NCBI GenBank assembly: GCA_903832285.1
Contig: CAILAY010000050.1
Span: 62,001-126,000, forward strand
Length of the DNA stretch: 64,000 bases
Direction of reading: 5' to 3'
Origin: an uncultured beta proteobacterium
GTDB taxonomy: Bacteria; Pseudomonadota; Gammaproteobacteria; Burkholderiales; Burkholderiaceae_C
Both the position numbers and the translations under genes were made by a program. Within the stretch, counting starts at the first letter, position 1, and the number at the start of each line of letters is the position of its first letter. This document shows, piece by piece, positions 1 through 7,596 of the stretch. The notes beneath the pieces were generated by a model, which saw only the letters and a list, made by a program, of their open reading frames with translations, made no database searches and was not told the origin of the DNA.

Positions 1-561
1 AACTTCCTGGAGTTCAACAATTTCGTTCCGGCCGATCCGCTGAAGGGTCCGCTGCACATCGCGCCGGTGTGGTACTTCACGCCGTTCTATTCCATGCTGC
101 GTGCCGTCACCACGGAGTTCATGTATTTCCTGGACGCAGCGGTGGTGTTGGCAGCGGTATTGGCGATCGTCAAAGGCAGGATGCCGATGATTTTCAAGGC
201 GGTGATCGGTGGCGCGGCGGCAGTGCTGTTGGTCCTGATGGTGCAGATTGATCCCAAGTTCTGGGGTGTGGTATCCATGGGCGGCGGTGTCGTCATCATG
301 TTCTTCCTGCCCTGGCTGGACAACAGCCCCGTCAAGTCGATTCGTTACCGTCCCGATTGGCACAAGTATCTGTACGCGGTGTTTGTTGTCGACTTCCTGA
401 TACTTGGCTATTTGGGCATGCTTCCTCCAACACCGGTTGGCGGGAGGGTGTCGCAGGTGGGTACTTTGCTGTATTTCGGTTTCTTCCTGCTGATGCCATG
501 GTGGAGTCGTCTGGGCCAGTTCAAGCCGGTGCCTGATCGAGTCAACTTCAAAGCCCACTGA
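1..561 (+). CDS. petB: Cytochrome b, C-terminal part (bc1 complex)
   Basis: This is the last 186 codons of cytochrome b, the membrane subunit of ubiquinol:cytochrome c reductase, which passes electrons from ubiquinol to cytochrome c and builds the proton gradient across the inner membrane. The frame is open from the first base, so the gene begins upstream of the window. The Qo-site signature is visible as PVWY at fragment residues 22-25, a variant of PEWY known from beta- and gammaproteobacteria. About five hydrophobic segments follow. The haem-ligand histidines lie in the missing part. petC starts 16 bases downstream, so the two are co-transcribed. Confidence 0.93.
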   Translation, partial: NFLEFNNFVPADPLKGPLHIAPVWYFTPFYSMLRAVTTEFMYFLDAAVVLAAVLAIVKGRMPMIFKAVIGGAAAVLLVLMVQIDPKFWGVVSMGGGVVIMFFLPWLDNSPVKSIRYRPDWHKYLYAVFVVDFLILGYLGMLPPTPVGGRVSQVGTLLYFGFFLLMPWWSRLGQFKPVPDRVNFKAH

Positions 562-577
562 GCAGGAGCACAGGATC

Positions 578-1351
578 ATGACATTCACAGGCTTCACAAG
601 AAAATCAATGTTCGGCGTCGTCGCCGGGCTGTTGCTGGCAGCAAGTGCCTGCGCTACGAGCGAAGGCGTGCCGCTGGACCACGCGCCGAACCGGACGCGG
701 GACATGGCGGCATTGCAAAACGGCGCCAAACTGTTCGTCAACTACTGCCTGAATTGCCACTCGGCGGCGTTCATGCGTTACACGCGCCTGACTGATCTGG
801 GCTTGACCGAGCAACAGATCAAGGACAACCTGCTGCCACCCGGTGCCAAGATCGGCGAGACCATGAAGGCGGCGATTGATCCGAAACAGGCGGCTGAATG
901 GTTTGGCGCCAATCCCCCTGACCTGACTGTGATCGCGCGTTCGCGCGCCGGCGACAAGGGTTCGGGTGCTGACTATCTGTACACTTATTTGCGCACCTTT
1001 TACCGTGACGAAACCCGGCCTACCGGTTGGAACAATCTGGCGTTCCCCACCATCGCCATGCCGCATGCGCTGTGGGAATTGCAGGGTAGCCGGCGCGCCG
1101 TTTTCGAAACCGTCAAAGAGAATGGGCAGGAAGTGCATGAGTTCAAGGGCTGGGAGCAACTGACCCCAGGCAGCATGACGACGGCGCAATACGACGACGC
1201 TGTGGGAGATCTGGTGAGCTATCTGCAGTGGATGGGTGAACCCATCCAGAACACCCGCCAACGCATCGGCGTGTGGGTCTTGCTATTCCTGGGTTTGCTG
1301 ACCTTCCTGACATGGCGGCTGAATGCCGCCTACTGGAAGGATGTCAAGTGA
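578..1351 (+). CDS. petC: Cytochrome c1, bc1 complex
   Basis: Haem-carrying electron-transfer subunit of the bc1 complex (257 aa), exposed to the periplasm. The N-terminus has a basic start and a hydrophobic stretch (residues 11-25) that exports the protein. The covalent haem site CLNCH is at residues 57-61, and the probable methionine axial ligand sits in IAMPHALWE near residue 161. A single C-terminal membrane anchor lies at about 231-250 and ends in a basic tail, as is usual for the family. The gene follows petB by 16 bases and is closed by a strong hairpin before sspA. Confidence 0.95.
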   Translation: MTFTGFTRKSMFGVVAGLLLAASACATSEGVPLDHAPNRTRDMAALQNGAKLFVNYCLNCHSAAFMRYTRLTDLGLTEQQIKDNLLPPGAKIGETMKAAIDPKQAAEWFGANPPDLTVIARSRAGDKGSGADYLYTYLRTFYRDETRPTGWNNLAFPTIAMPHALWELQGSRRAVFETVKENGQEVHEFKGWEQLTPGSMTTAQYDDAVGDLVSYLQWMGEPIQNTRQRIGVWVLLFLGLLTFLTWRLNAAYWKDVK

Positions 1352-1421
1352 GTCGCTGAGCCGATGCCGGAAGCAGCCTGATCGCTGCAGGTACGCGGAC
1401 TTCCATCCGTTCGATGACAAC

Positions 1422-1457
1422 AAAAGTGAGTGGTACCGCCACTCACTTTTTGATTTT
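1422..1457. terminator. Rho-independent terminator after petC
   Basis: A perfect 12-bp stem (1422-1433 with 1439-1450) closes on a 5-base loop. The 3' arm ends in TTTT and runs on into TTGATTTTT, while the 5' arm begins AAAA. It separates petB-petC from sspA. The sspA Shine-Dalgarno AGGAG (1459-1463) follows immediately, so the hairpin could also influence sspA expression. Confidence 0.8.
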
Positions 1458-1471
1458 TAGGAGCCTTTAAT

Positions 1472-2083
1472 ATGATGGTACTTTACTCGGGAACGACCTG
1501 CCCATTCTCCCACCGCTGCCGGTTTGTGCTGTTCGAGAAGGGCATGGATTTTGAGATCCGCGATGTCGATCTTTACAACAAGCCGGAAGACATCAACGTC
1601 ATGAATCCCTATGGTCAGGTTCCCATTCTGGTGGAGCGCGACCTGATTCTGTACGAGTCCAACATCATCAACGAATATATCGACGAGCGCTTTCCGCATC
1701 CGCAACTGATGCCCGGCGATCCGGTGGATCGCGCGCGCGTGCGCCTGTTCCTGCTCAACTTCGAGAAGGAACTGTTCGTCCACGTGTCGACGCTGGAGTC
1801 GCGCGCCACCAAGTCCAACGAAAAGGTTCTGGAAAAGGCGCGCGCCCACATCCGCGACCGACTGACTCAGCTGGCGCCGGTGTTCCTGAAAAACAAGTAC
1901 ATGTTGGGCGAGAACTTCTCCATGCTCGACGTGGCCATCGCGCCGCTGTTGTGGCGCCTGGATTACTACGGCATCGACCTGAGCAAGAACGCGGCACCGT
2001 TGCTGAAATATGCGGAACGCATCTTCTCGCGTCCGGCCTATATCGAGGCGCTTACACCTTCTGAAAAGGTGATGCGCAAGTAG
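1472..2083 (+). CDS. sspA: Stringent starvation protein A
   Basis: SspA is a glutathione-S-transferase-fold protein that binds RNA polymerase and modulates transcription during starvation and acid stress. The 203-aa product has the thioredoxin-like N-terminal half (residues 1-80, beginning with the TCPFSHRC segment) and an all-helical GST C-terminal half with the GENFSMLDVAIAP motif around residue 150. The start is well set by AGGAG eight bases upstream. sspB follows 15 bases after the stop, the classic sspAB pair. Known SspA proteins lack GST activity, so this is unlikely to be a detoxifying transferase. Confidence 0.93.
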   Translation: MMVLYSGTTCPFSHRCRFVLFEKGMDFEIRDVDLYNKPEDINVMNPYGQVPILVERDLILYESNIINEYIDERFPHPQLMPGDPVDRARVRLFLLNFEKELFVHVSTLESRATKSNEKVLEKARAHIRDRLTQLAPVFLKNKYMLGENFSMLDVAIAPLLWRLDYYGIDLSKNAAPLLKYAERIFSRPAYIEALTPSEKVMRK

Positions 2084-2098
2084 ATTCGGGCAGGGCAG

Positions 2099-2611
2099 AT
2101 GATGAACTCCACACCGACCACGTCAACCCGTCCCTATCTTATTCGGGCGCTCTACGAATGGTGTACCGACAACGGCCTGACCCCCTATGTGGCCGTGCGG
2201 GTGGACGAGACGGTGCAGGTGCCACGTGAATTCGTCAAGGATGGTGAGATCGTTCTCAACGTCAGTTTCGACGCCACACAGGCGCTGAAATTGGGCAACG
2301 ACTTCATCGAATTCACGGCCCGTTTCGGTGGCGTGGCGCGAAGCATCATTGTTCCCATGGGACGCGTGGTCGCGATCTACGCCCGCGAAAATGGTCAAGG
2401 GATGGCGTTCCCGCAGCCCGAATCCGGCGCAATGGACGCTACCACTACGCCCAGCCGGGGTTTGGTCAGTGTGGCTCCCCACGGAGCCGCCATCGAAAAC
2501 AGTGCTGCTGGTTTGTCTGCTGTGCCACACGACCTGCCACAAACTGAACCGCTCGCCGACCCGCCGCGCCCCCCATCGGGCTCGCGCCCGGCACTCAAAC
2601 GCGTCAAGTGA
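2099..2611 (+). CDS. sspB: ClpXP specificity-enhancing factor
   Basis: SspB delivers ssrA-tagged, stalled-translation products to the ClpXP protease. The 170-aa protein has the SspB fold in its first 110 residues (start TRPYLIRALYEWCTDNG, then VPREFVKDGEIVLNVS, and the GxxxxxxVPMGRVVAIYARENGQG end of the domain). A proline-rich flexible linker and a short basic tail (ALKRVK) follow; in the family the tail carries the ClpX-binding motif. There are two in-frame ATG codons at the start (2099 and 2102); either may be used. It lies directly behind sspA in one operon and is followed by tRNA-Thr. Confidence 0.93.
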   Translation: MMNSTPTTSTRPYLIRALYEWCTDNGLTPYVAVRVDETVQVPREFVKDGEIVLNVSFDATQALKLGNDFIEFTARFGGVARSIIVPMGRVVAIYARENGQGMAFPQPESGAMDATTTPSRGLVSVAPHGAAIENSAAGLSAVPHDLPQTEPLADPPRPPSGSRPALKRVK

Positions 2612-2682
2612 AATTGAGGACATGGAGCGTTGTTTCGCATGCCGACCGGCATCGATGCATCCAGTAGAATCGCCAGCTTGTG

Positions 2683-2758
2683 GCCGATTTAGCTCAGTTG
2701 GTAGAGCAACCGCCTTGTAAGCGGTAGGTCATCAGTTCGAATCCGATAATCGGCACCA
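2683..2758 (+). tRNA. tRNA-Thr (anticodon TGT)
   Basis: Complete cloverleaf of 76 bases. The 7-bp acceptor stem pairs GCCGATT (2683-2689) with AATCGGC (2748-2754), followed by A and an encoded CCA (2756-2758). The D-arm begins AGCTCAGTTGG. The anticodon stem-loop has loop CTTGTAA with anticodon TGT (threonine), and the T-arm contains GTTCGAATCC. It sits behind sspB, a neighbourhood common in this bacterial group. Confidence 0.97.
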
Positions 2759-2790
2759 CAACATCGTTTCAGGCAGTATCAAAAGCCCTC

Positions 2791-2827
2791 AAAACCCGCT
2801 CTGGCTATAGCTACAGCGGGTTTTTTG
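2791..2827 (+). terminator. Rho-independent terminator after tRNA-Thr
   Basis: The sequence AAAACCCGCT (2791-2800) pairs with AGCGGGTTTT (2815-2824) around a 14-base loop, and the 3' arm runs into a six-T tract. It lies 32 bases after the tRNA CCA end. Confidence 0.8.
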
Positions 2828-3042
2828 TTGCGCCAGGCCTCATCGGAGGCTAACATGACATCGTCGACAAATGGACGATACCTATGAGGGTAGGACGGGG
2901 CCTAAAAATGCGGCCCATAGAATATTCCGCATAACGCCCCCGTTCTCGCCTACCTGTCGTCGAGCCGATGGTTGGAGCTCCAGGGATGTTGGAATGCCAG
3001 GCGCGATTCAGTCAGAAATTGCGCATAACCGGGACATGAAAC

Positions 3043-4434
3043 ATGAGGACCGAATCGATCTTCAAGCTATTTTTCGCCGGCACAATTGTCTCCCTGTTTT
3101 TGACTGCCTGTGGCGGTGGGCGGGGTGAGCCACCTCCAAGCTACGTTGTAAGTGGCACAGCACAGGGCCTGCAGGGCAGCGGACTGGTTCTGGAACTGAA
3201 TGGCGGCAATGCCACTACCGCGGTTAGGTTAGATGTCAGCATCTCGGCAAGTGGAAGCTTCAGCTTCCCCTCACCGGTGCAAAACGGCACTGCATTCACC
3301 GTCACTGTCAAGACACCGCCATCCAACCCAGACCAGGTCTGCGGCGTCTCTTACTTTCCGGATTACATCGACAACGGTCCGTTCACGAACCTCTCGGTGC
3401 GCTGCGTCGTACCCGTTGGGTTTGCCTACGTTGCTAACGCCACGTCAAACAATATTTCCGGATATGCAAGGGACAGCACCGGATTGCTTACACCGGTGCT
3501 GGGATTCCCAATTGCAGCGGGACTTTCCCCCTATTCCATTGCAGCGGATCCGCTGAGCCGATTTGTCTACGTAGCCAATTACGGGTTTGGGGCCAACAGC
3601 ATTTCTGCTTTCACGGTTAACGCTGCGAGCGGCGCATTGGTCCCGATTCCGGGCTCGCCCTTTGCGGCTGGGACCAAACCACGGTTTGTGACGGTTCACC
3701 CCACGGGCAAGTATCTGTATGCGGTGAATGAATCTGACAACACGGTTTCAGCATACGCGATCAATGCGACTTCTGGCATTTTGTCTGCAGTGCCGGGTTC
3801 GCCGTTCTCCACCGGTGCGAACCCTGGGGCAATGGCTGTTGATGCTTCGGGTCTGTATGCTTTCGTGACCAACCGAGGAACGAACAATCTCTCGGTCTTC
3901 ACCATTGGTGTCGTGGATGGTGCACTCACTCCTGTTCCGGGCGCGCCATTTGCGACCGGAAAGCAGCCGGTATCTGTGGTTGTCGACAGGCAAGGGAAGT
4001 TTGTCTACGTCGCGAACTACGAGTCGGAGACCATTTCGGCGTACCAACTGGATCGGTCGATCGGCACCCTTGGCCCGATTGCTGGATCTCCGATTTCCGT
4101 GGCGTACCTGCCAACATCCTTGAGCATGGATCCGACGAATCGATTTGTGTTCGAGTTGAATGCATTGTTTGGAGGATCAAGCGGAGAGGTCTTTGCGGTT
4201 GATGCAACCACTGGCGTATTGACAAGCCTTGGCGTCGGAACTACTCCGGTTGCGAATGCCATGGCCTTTGATGCGAGAGGGCAGTTCGCCTACTTCCTTC
4301 GAAACAACACCATCGCGGCATATTCTTTTGACTCAGCTACCGGCGCGACAACCCATATTTCTGCATGGCCCCTATCGTGGCAGGATGCGGTGACCGGTGA
4401 TGGCCCCATTTCGGTCGCAATCACGAACAACTAG
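3043..4434 (+). CDS. Seven-bladed beta-propeller (YVTN/lactonase-like) lipoprotein
   Basis: A 463-aa predicted lipoprotein. The signal peptide ends in a lipobox LTAC with the modified cysteine at residue 23, followed by a glycine-rich linker. Residues 30-120 look like a carboxypeptidase-regulatory or Big-type beta domain. From about residue 125 there are seven repeats of the pattern (F/Y)VYVAN....ISAY.....G.L.PV.GSPF..G, typical of YVTN and 6-phosphogluconolactonase-like beta-propellers. The last two blades are degenerate (FVFELN, FAYFLR). No catalytic lactonase residues can be assigned, so a binding or scaffold role at the cell envelope is as likely as enzymatic activity. It stands alone, with its own hairpin downstream. 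Confidence 0.8.
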   Translation: MRTESIFKLFFAGTIVSLFLTACGGGRGEPPPSYVVSGTAQGLQGSGLVLELNGGNATTAVRLDVSISASGSFSFPSPVQNGTAFTVTVKTPPSNPDQVCGVSYFPDYIDNGPFTNLSVRCVVPVGFAYVANATSNNISGYARDSTGLLTPVLGFPIAAGLSPYSIAADPLSRFVYVANYGFGANSISAFTVNAASGALVPIPGSPFAAGTKPRFVTVHPTGKYLYAVNESDNTVSAYAINATSGILSAVPGSPFSTGANPGAMAVDASGLYAFVTNRGTNNLSVFTIGVVDGALTPVPGAPFATGKQPVSVVVDRQGKFVYVANYESETISAYQLDRSIGTLGPIAGSPISVAYLPTSLSMDPTNRFVFELNALFGGSSGEVFAVDATTGVLTSLGVGTTPVANAMAFDARGQFAYFLRNNTIAAYSFDSATGATTHISAWPLSWQDAVTGDGPISVAITNN

Positions 4435-4435
4435 G

Positions 4436-4461
4436 GCGGCGCTGAACCGGCGCCGCATTTT
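4436..4461 (+). terminator. Terminator-like hairpin after beta-propeller gene
   Basis: GCGGCGC (4436-4442) pairs with GCGCCGC (4450-4456) around a 7-base loop and is followed by ATTTT. It begins 1 base after the stop codon at 4434. The T-run is short, so efficiency is uncertain. Confidence 0.5.
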
Positions 4462-4497
4462 CCGGGGTTCCACCGATACCCGGTTCTACAGGGCCTG

Positions 4498-5697
4498 TCA
4501 CCTGCTTCTGAAAACTAGCGCTTTCATGCGCTGCAGTTTGGGCGAGACAACGGGGACGGTCAGCATGGTGCTGCCGATGGCCATCAGTAACAAAGCCGTG
4601 AAGCTGGCGTTCGTGATGATGCCTTTGTCCAGCAACACGTTGACAAAGATGATCATGATCAGGGCCTTGGTCTGCAATAGCCAGCCAATGAGTGGAGCTT
4701 CACCGGCTTCCCAACGCAGGATCTTCCCTGCCGCGTGCATGCCCAGCAATTTCCCGCTCACCGACGCCACCAGCAACGCACCTGCAGCGATGAAGACACT
4801 GGCGCCGCCCACGTTCCAACTGGTACGCAGTCCGGTGCTAAGAAAGAACACCGGCATGATGATCAGCAGCACATGGTGGCGCAGACTGTCCAGCTGTTTT
4901 TGATCGAACCAATGACCGTCCATGACGGCGCCGGCGAGAAACGCGCCGACCATGAAGTGCAGGCCTGACCAGTCGGCACCCAAACCACAGAGCGCCAACC
5001 AGATCAGGCCCACATACCAACGGTCGCGCTCGGGCAGCCAGACCATGAGTTTGCGCAGGAGGTAGCTCATGACGGCGAAGGTCAGAAGAAATCCAAGCTG
5101 GCGCCCCATGCGATCCCAGTCCATCAGGATCACGGCCAGTACGCCCCAGATCGCGATGTCGTCCAGGCTGGCATAACGCAGGATGCGTTGGCCGATGGGT
5201 TGGCGCAGGATTTCCAGTTTTTCCATCAGCAGAATCAGGATCGGCAAGGCGGTGACGGCACACGCCATGCCCACGCCCATGACGAATTGCCAGGTCATGG
5301 CCCTGGGCCCGATCCAGCCCGGATACAGCAACAGGCCCGCCGCCGCCACACAGCCAAAAAGCAGTGGCGTGCCCAATGCCAGTCCGGCGGTGATGCCGCT
5401 TTCGCGGCGATGCTCCCAGGCCTGGCTCAGATCAAGCTCGATGCCGGCGATCCAGACAAAGATCATCACCGCCCACCATGCGATGCCGTTCAACAACTGG
5501 ATCACCTGGGCATTGAATACGAAGCTGTAGTAATCGGGAAATGCTGCGCCCAGAACACCGGGGCCCAGCAAAATGCCGGTGATGATTTGCACCACCACCA
5601 GCGGCGCGTAGTACTCCGTCTTGCCCACCCTCCAGATCAGGTACGGGACCGTGAAGATCAACGTCATCGCTATCAGGAATATTTCAGTGGTGCTCAT
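4498..5697 (-). CDS. Cation:proton antiporter (CPA2/Kef-type membrane domain)
   Basis: An integral membrane protein of about 399 aa with roughly 12 hydrophobic segments, organised like the Na+/H+ exchanger domain of the CPA2 (KefB/NapA) family. It probably exchanges Na+ or K+ for protons across the inner membrane. It has no C-terminal TrkA-N nucleotide-binding domain, so it is the short form. I prefer the ATG at 5697 (MSTTEIFLIAMTLIF); an ATG four codons upstream (5709) is possible. The gene is transcribed away from the UbiH-like gene, which starts 49 bases away on the other strand. Substrate specificity cannot be read from sequence. Confidence 0.8.
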   Translation of the reverse strand: MSTTEIFLIAMTLIFTVPYLIWRVGKTEYYAPLVVVQIITGILLGPGVLGAAFPDYYSFVFNAQVIQLLNGIAWWAVMIFVWIAGIELDLSQAWEHRRESGITAGLALGTPLLFGCVAAAGLLLYPGWIGPRAMTWQFVMGVGMACAVTALPILILLMEKLEILRQPIGQRILRYASLDDIAIWGVLAVILMDWDRMGRQLGFLLTFAVMSYLLRKLMVWLPERDRWYVGLIWLALCGLGADWSGLHFMVGAFLAGAVMDGHWFDQKQLDSLRHHVLLIIMPVFFLSTGLRTSWNVGGASVFIAAGALLVASVSGKLLGMHAAGKILRWEAGEAPLIGWLLQTKALIMIIFVNVLLDKGIITNASFTALLLMAIGSTMLTVPVVSPKLQRMKALVFRSR

Positions 5698-5746
5698 GGT
5701 GGCATGCATGGCCGCAATGGTATCCGACGCCTCCTACAATTGCCCT

Positions 5747-6886
5747 ATGACGAAAGCCTTCGATATTTGTATTCGCGGTGCCGGCATGGTGGGCCAGACG
5801 CTGGCATTGTTGCTCGCACGGGACCGCCTGCGGGTGGGACTGGTGCGGCCCACAGTGGCGCCTGGGGTGCCGGCAGTGGACGTGCGAGCCTACGCGCTCA
5901 ATGCCGCCTCCAAGGGCCTGATCGAGTCGCTGCGGGGTTGGCCGGATGCGCCGCAAGCCACACCGGTACGCCAGATGCGCATCAGCAGCGAGGGTGGCGC
6001 GCAGTTGCAGTTCAGCGCTGAAGAGATGGCCGTGTCGGCGCTGGCGTGGATCGTCGATGTTCCCGCACTGGAGGCGCGCTTGGCGCAGGCGGTAGGTTTT
6101 CAGGCGCTGATCGAACCGCTGGAGTCGCCGCAAGTGGCTTCGCTGACGGTGGTGTGCGAAGGACGGGCGAGTCGCTCGCGGGCCGAATTCGGTGTTGAGT
6201 TTGTCAGCACACCGTATGGTCAGACCGCGATTGCGACCCGACTGCGTTGTGAAAGGCCGCATGCCCAGGTGGCCTTTCAGTGGTTCGCCAAGGGCGAAAT
6301 TCTGGCTTTCCTGCCCTTGGACGGCGAACAGGGGAACTCTGTGGCCGTGGTGTGGTCAGTCGCTACGGAGCGTGCCCCCGATTTGTTGAGGATGGAGCCG
6401 CAATTGTTTGCGCAGGAGTTGCAGGCACTGAGCCAAAATGCGTTGGGCCATGTGGAGCTGAGCGGGGACCGCGTTGCCTGGCCCCTGGTTTCGGCACAGG
6501 CGCAGCAGTGGGTGGGGCAGATGAGCGCGAGCGGCAAACAGGCCTGGGCTTTGGCGGGAGATGCGGCGCACGCGGTGCATCCGCTCGCCGGGCAGGGGTT
6601 GAATCTTGGGCTGGCAGACGCTGCCGAACTGGCCAGGGTGCTGCATGAGCGTGAATACTGGCGCAGCGTTTCGGATCAGAAGATGCTCAGGCGCTATGAA
6701 CGGTCGCGCAAGGTGGCGCTGTCGACAATGGGGGGTGCGATGGACGGCTTGCAGCAGTTGCTGACGCGTCAGGACGCGCCTTTGCAGTCGCTGCGGGAGT
6801 GGGGTATGAAGGGTTTTGACCGCAGTGGGCCACTCAAGCGTTGGGTGGCGCAGCGGGCCATGGGAATCAACAAGGAAAGATCATGA
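5747..6886 (+). CDS. UbiH/UbiF/COQ6-family FAD-dependent hydroxylase
   Basis: A 379-aa flavoprotein monooxygenase of the family that hydroxylates the aromatic ring during ubiquinone biosynthesis. The N-terminal FAD-binding motif is IRGAGMVGQTLALLLA (residues 8-23). The second FAD motif, GDAAHAVHPLAGQGLNLG, lies near residue 271 and is diagnostic for the UbiH/COQ6 group. The frame is open further upstream, but homology-like sequence begins at the ATG at 5747. Which ring position it attacks (UbiH, UbiF or UbiI type) cannot be decided here. The stop overlaps the dsbC start in an ATGA, so they are translationally coupled. Confidence 0.87.
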   Translation: MTKAFDICIRGAGMVGQTLALLLARDRLRVGLVRPTVAPGVPAVDVRAYALNAASKGLIESLRGWPDAPQATPVRQMRISSEGGAQLQFSAEEMAVSALAWIVDVPALEARLAQAVGFQALIEPLESPQVASLTVVCEGRASRSRAEFGVEFVSTPYGQTAIATRLRCERPHAQVAFQWFAKGEILAFLPLDGEQGNSVAVVWSVATERAPDLLRMEPQLFAQELQALSQNALGHVELSGDRVAWPLVSAQAQQWVGQMSASGKQAWALAGDAAHAVHPLAGQGLNLGLADAAELARVLHEREYWRSVSDQKMLRRYERSRKVALSTMGGAMDGLQQLLTRQDAPLQSLREWGMKGFDRSGPLKRWVAQRAMGINKERS

Positions 6887-7596
6887 AATTGATGAAGACA
6901 TTGTTTGCCGTCGCCCTGATGGGCGTGGCATGTATGGCCTGCTCGCAGGAAACTGCCATTCGCAAGAACCTGGCCGAGCGTCTGCCGAATTTCCCCGGCA
7001 TCGAAGAGGTGACGAAATCGGCCATGCCTGGCGTGTGGGAAATCCGTACCAATGGAGCCGACATTTTCTACACCGATGCGGAAGGCAACTACCTGCTTCA
7101 GGGCAGCCTGATCGACACCAAACAGCGGCGCAATCTGACGGAAGAGCGCATCGACAAACTCACCGCCATCGCCTTCGATGCGTTGCCGCTGAAGGACTCA
7201 TTCACCATCGTGCGCGGCAACGGCAAACGGCATCTGGCCGTGTTTGAAGACCCCAACTGCGGCTACTGCAAGCGTTTCGAGCGCGACCTGCAAAAGGTGG
7301 ACAACATCACCATCCACATGTTCCTTTATCCGATCCTCAGTGCCGATTCGACCGACAAGTCGAAGGCCATCTGGTGCGCCAGGGACAAGGGGAAAACCTG
7401 GCAAGACTGGATGGTGCGCGATGTTCCCGTTGCAGCGGCCAGTTGCGATACGGCGGCGCTGACGCGCAACGTTGAATTCGGACACAAGTACAAAATCACC
7501 GGCACACCCACACTGATCTTCTCGAACAGCGAACGCGTGCCGGGCGCGATTGACAGCAAGCAGATCGAGCAACGTCTGGCGGATGCCAAGAATTGA
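6883..7596 (+). CDS. dsbC: Thiol:disulfide interchange protein DsbC-like
   Basis: Periplasmic disulfide isomerase of 237 aa. The N-terminus is a signal peptide (hydrophobic core LFAVALMGVACMAC), followed by the small DsbC dimerisation domain and a thioredoxin fold with active site CGYC (residues 126-129) in the context EDPNCGYCKRFE. The cis-proline loop is visible in ITGTPTLIF near the C-terminus. It would repair wrongly paired disulfides in exported proteins. The start at 6883 overlaps the upstream stop (ATGA), and the following gene starts inside the stop codon (TTGA). Confidence 0.88.
   Translation: MKLMKTLFAVALMGVACMACSQETAIRKNLAERLPNFPGIEEVTKSAMPGVWEIRTNGADIFYTDAEGNYLLQGSLIDTKQRRNLTEERIDKLTAIAFDALPLKDSFTIVRGNGKRHLAVFEDPNCGYCKRFERDLQKVDNITIHMFLYPILSADSTDKSKAIWCARDKGKTWQDWMVRDVPVAAASCDTAALTRNVEFGHKYKITGTPTLIFSNSERVPGAIDSKQIEQRLADAKN

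Noticed and set aside
2683-3042. tRNA-Thr as a possible attachment site of an integrated island starting with the beta-propeller gene
   Set aside because: No integrase, no repeat of the tRNA 3' end downstream, and the next genes look chromosomal.
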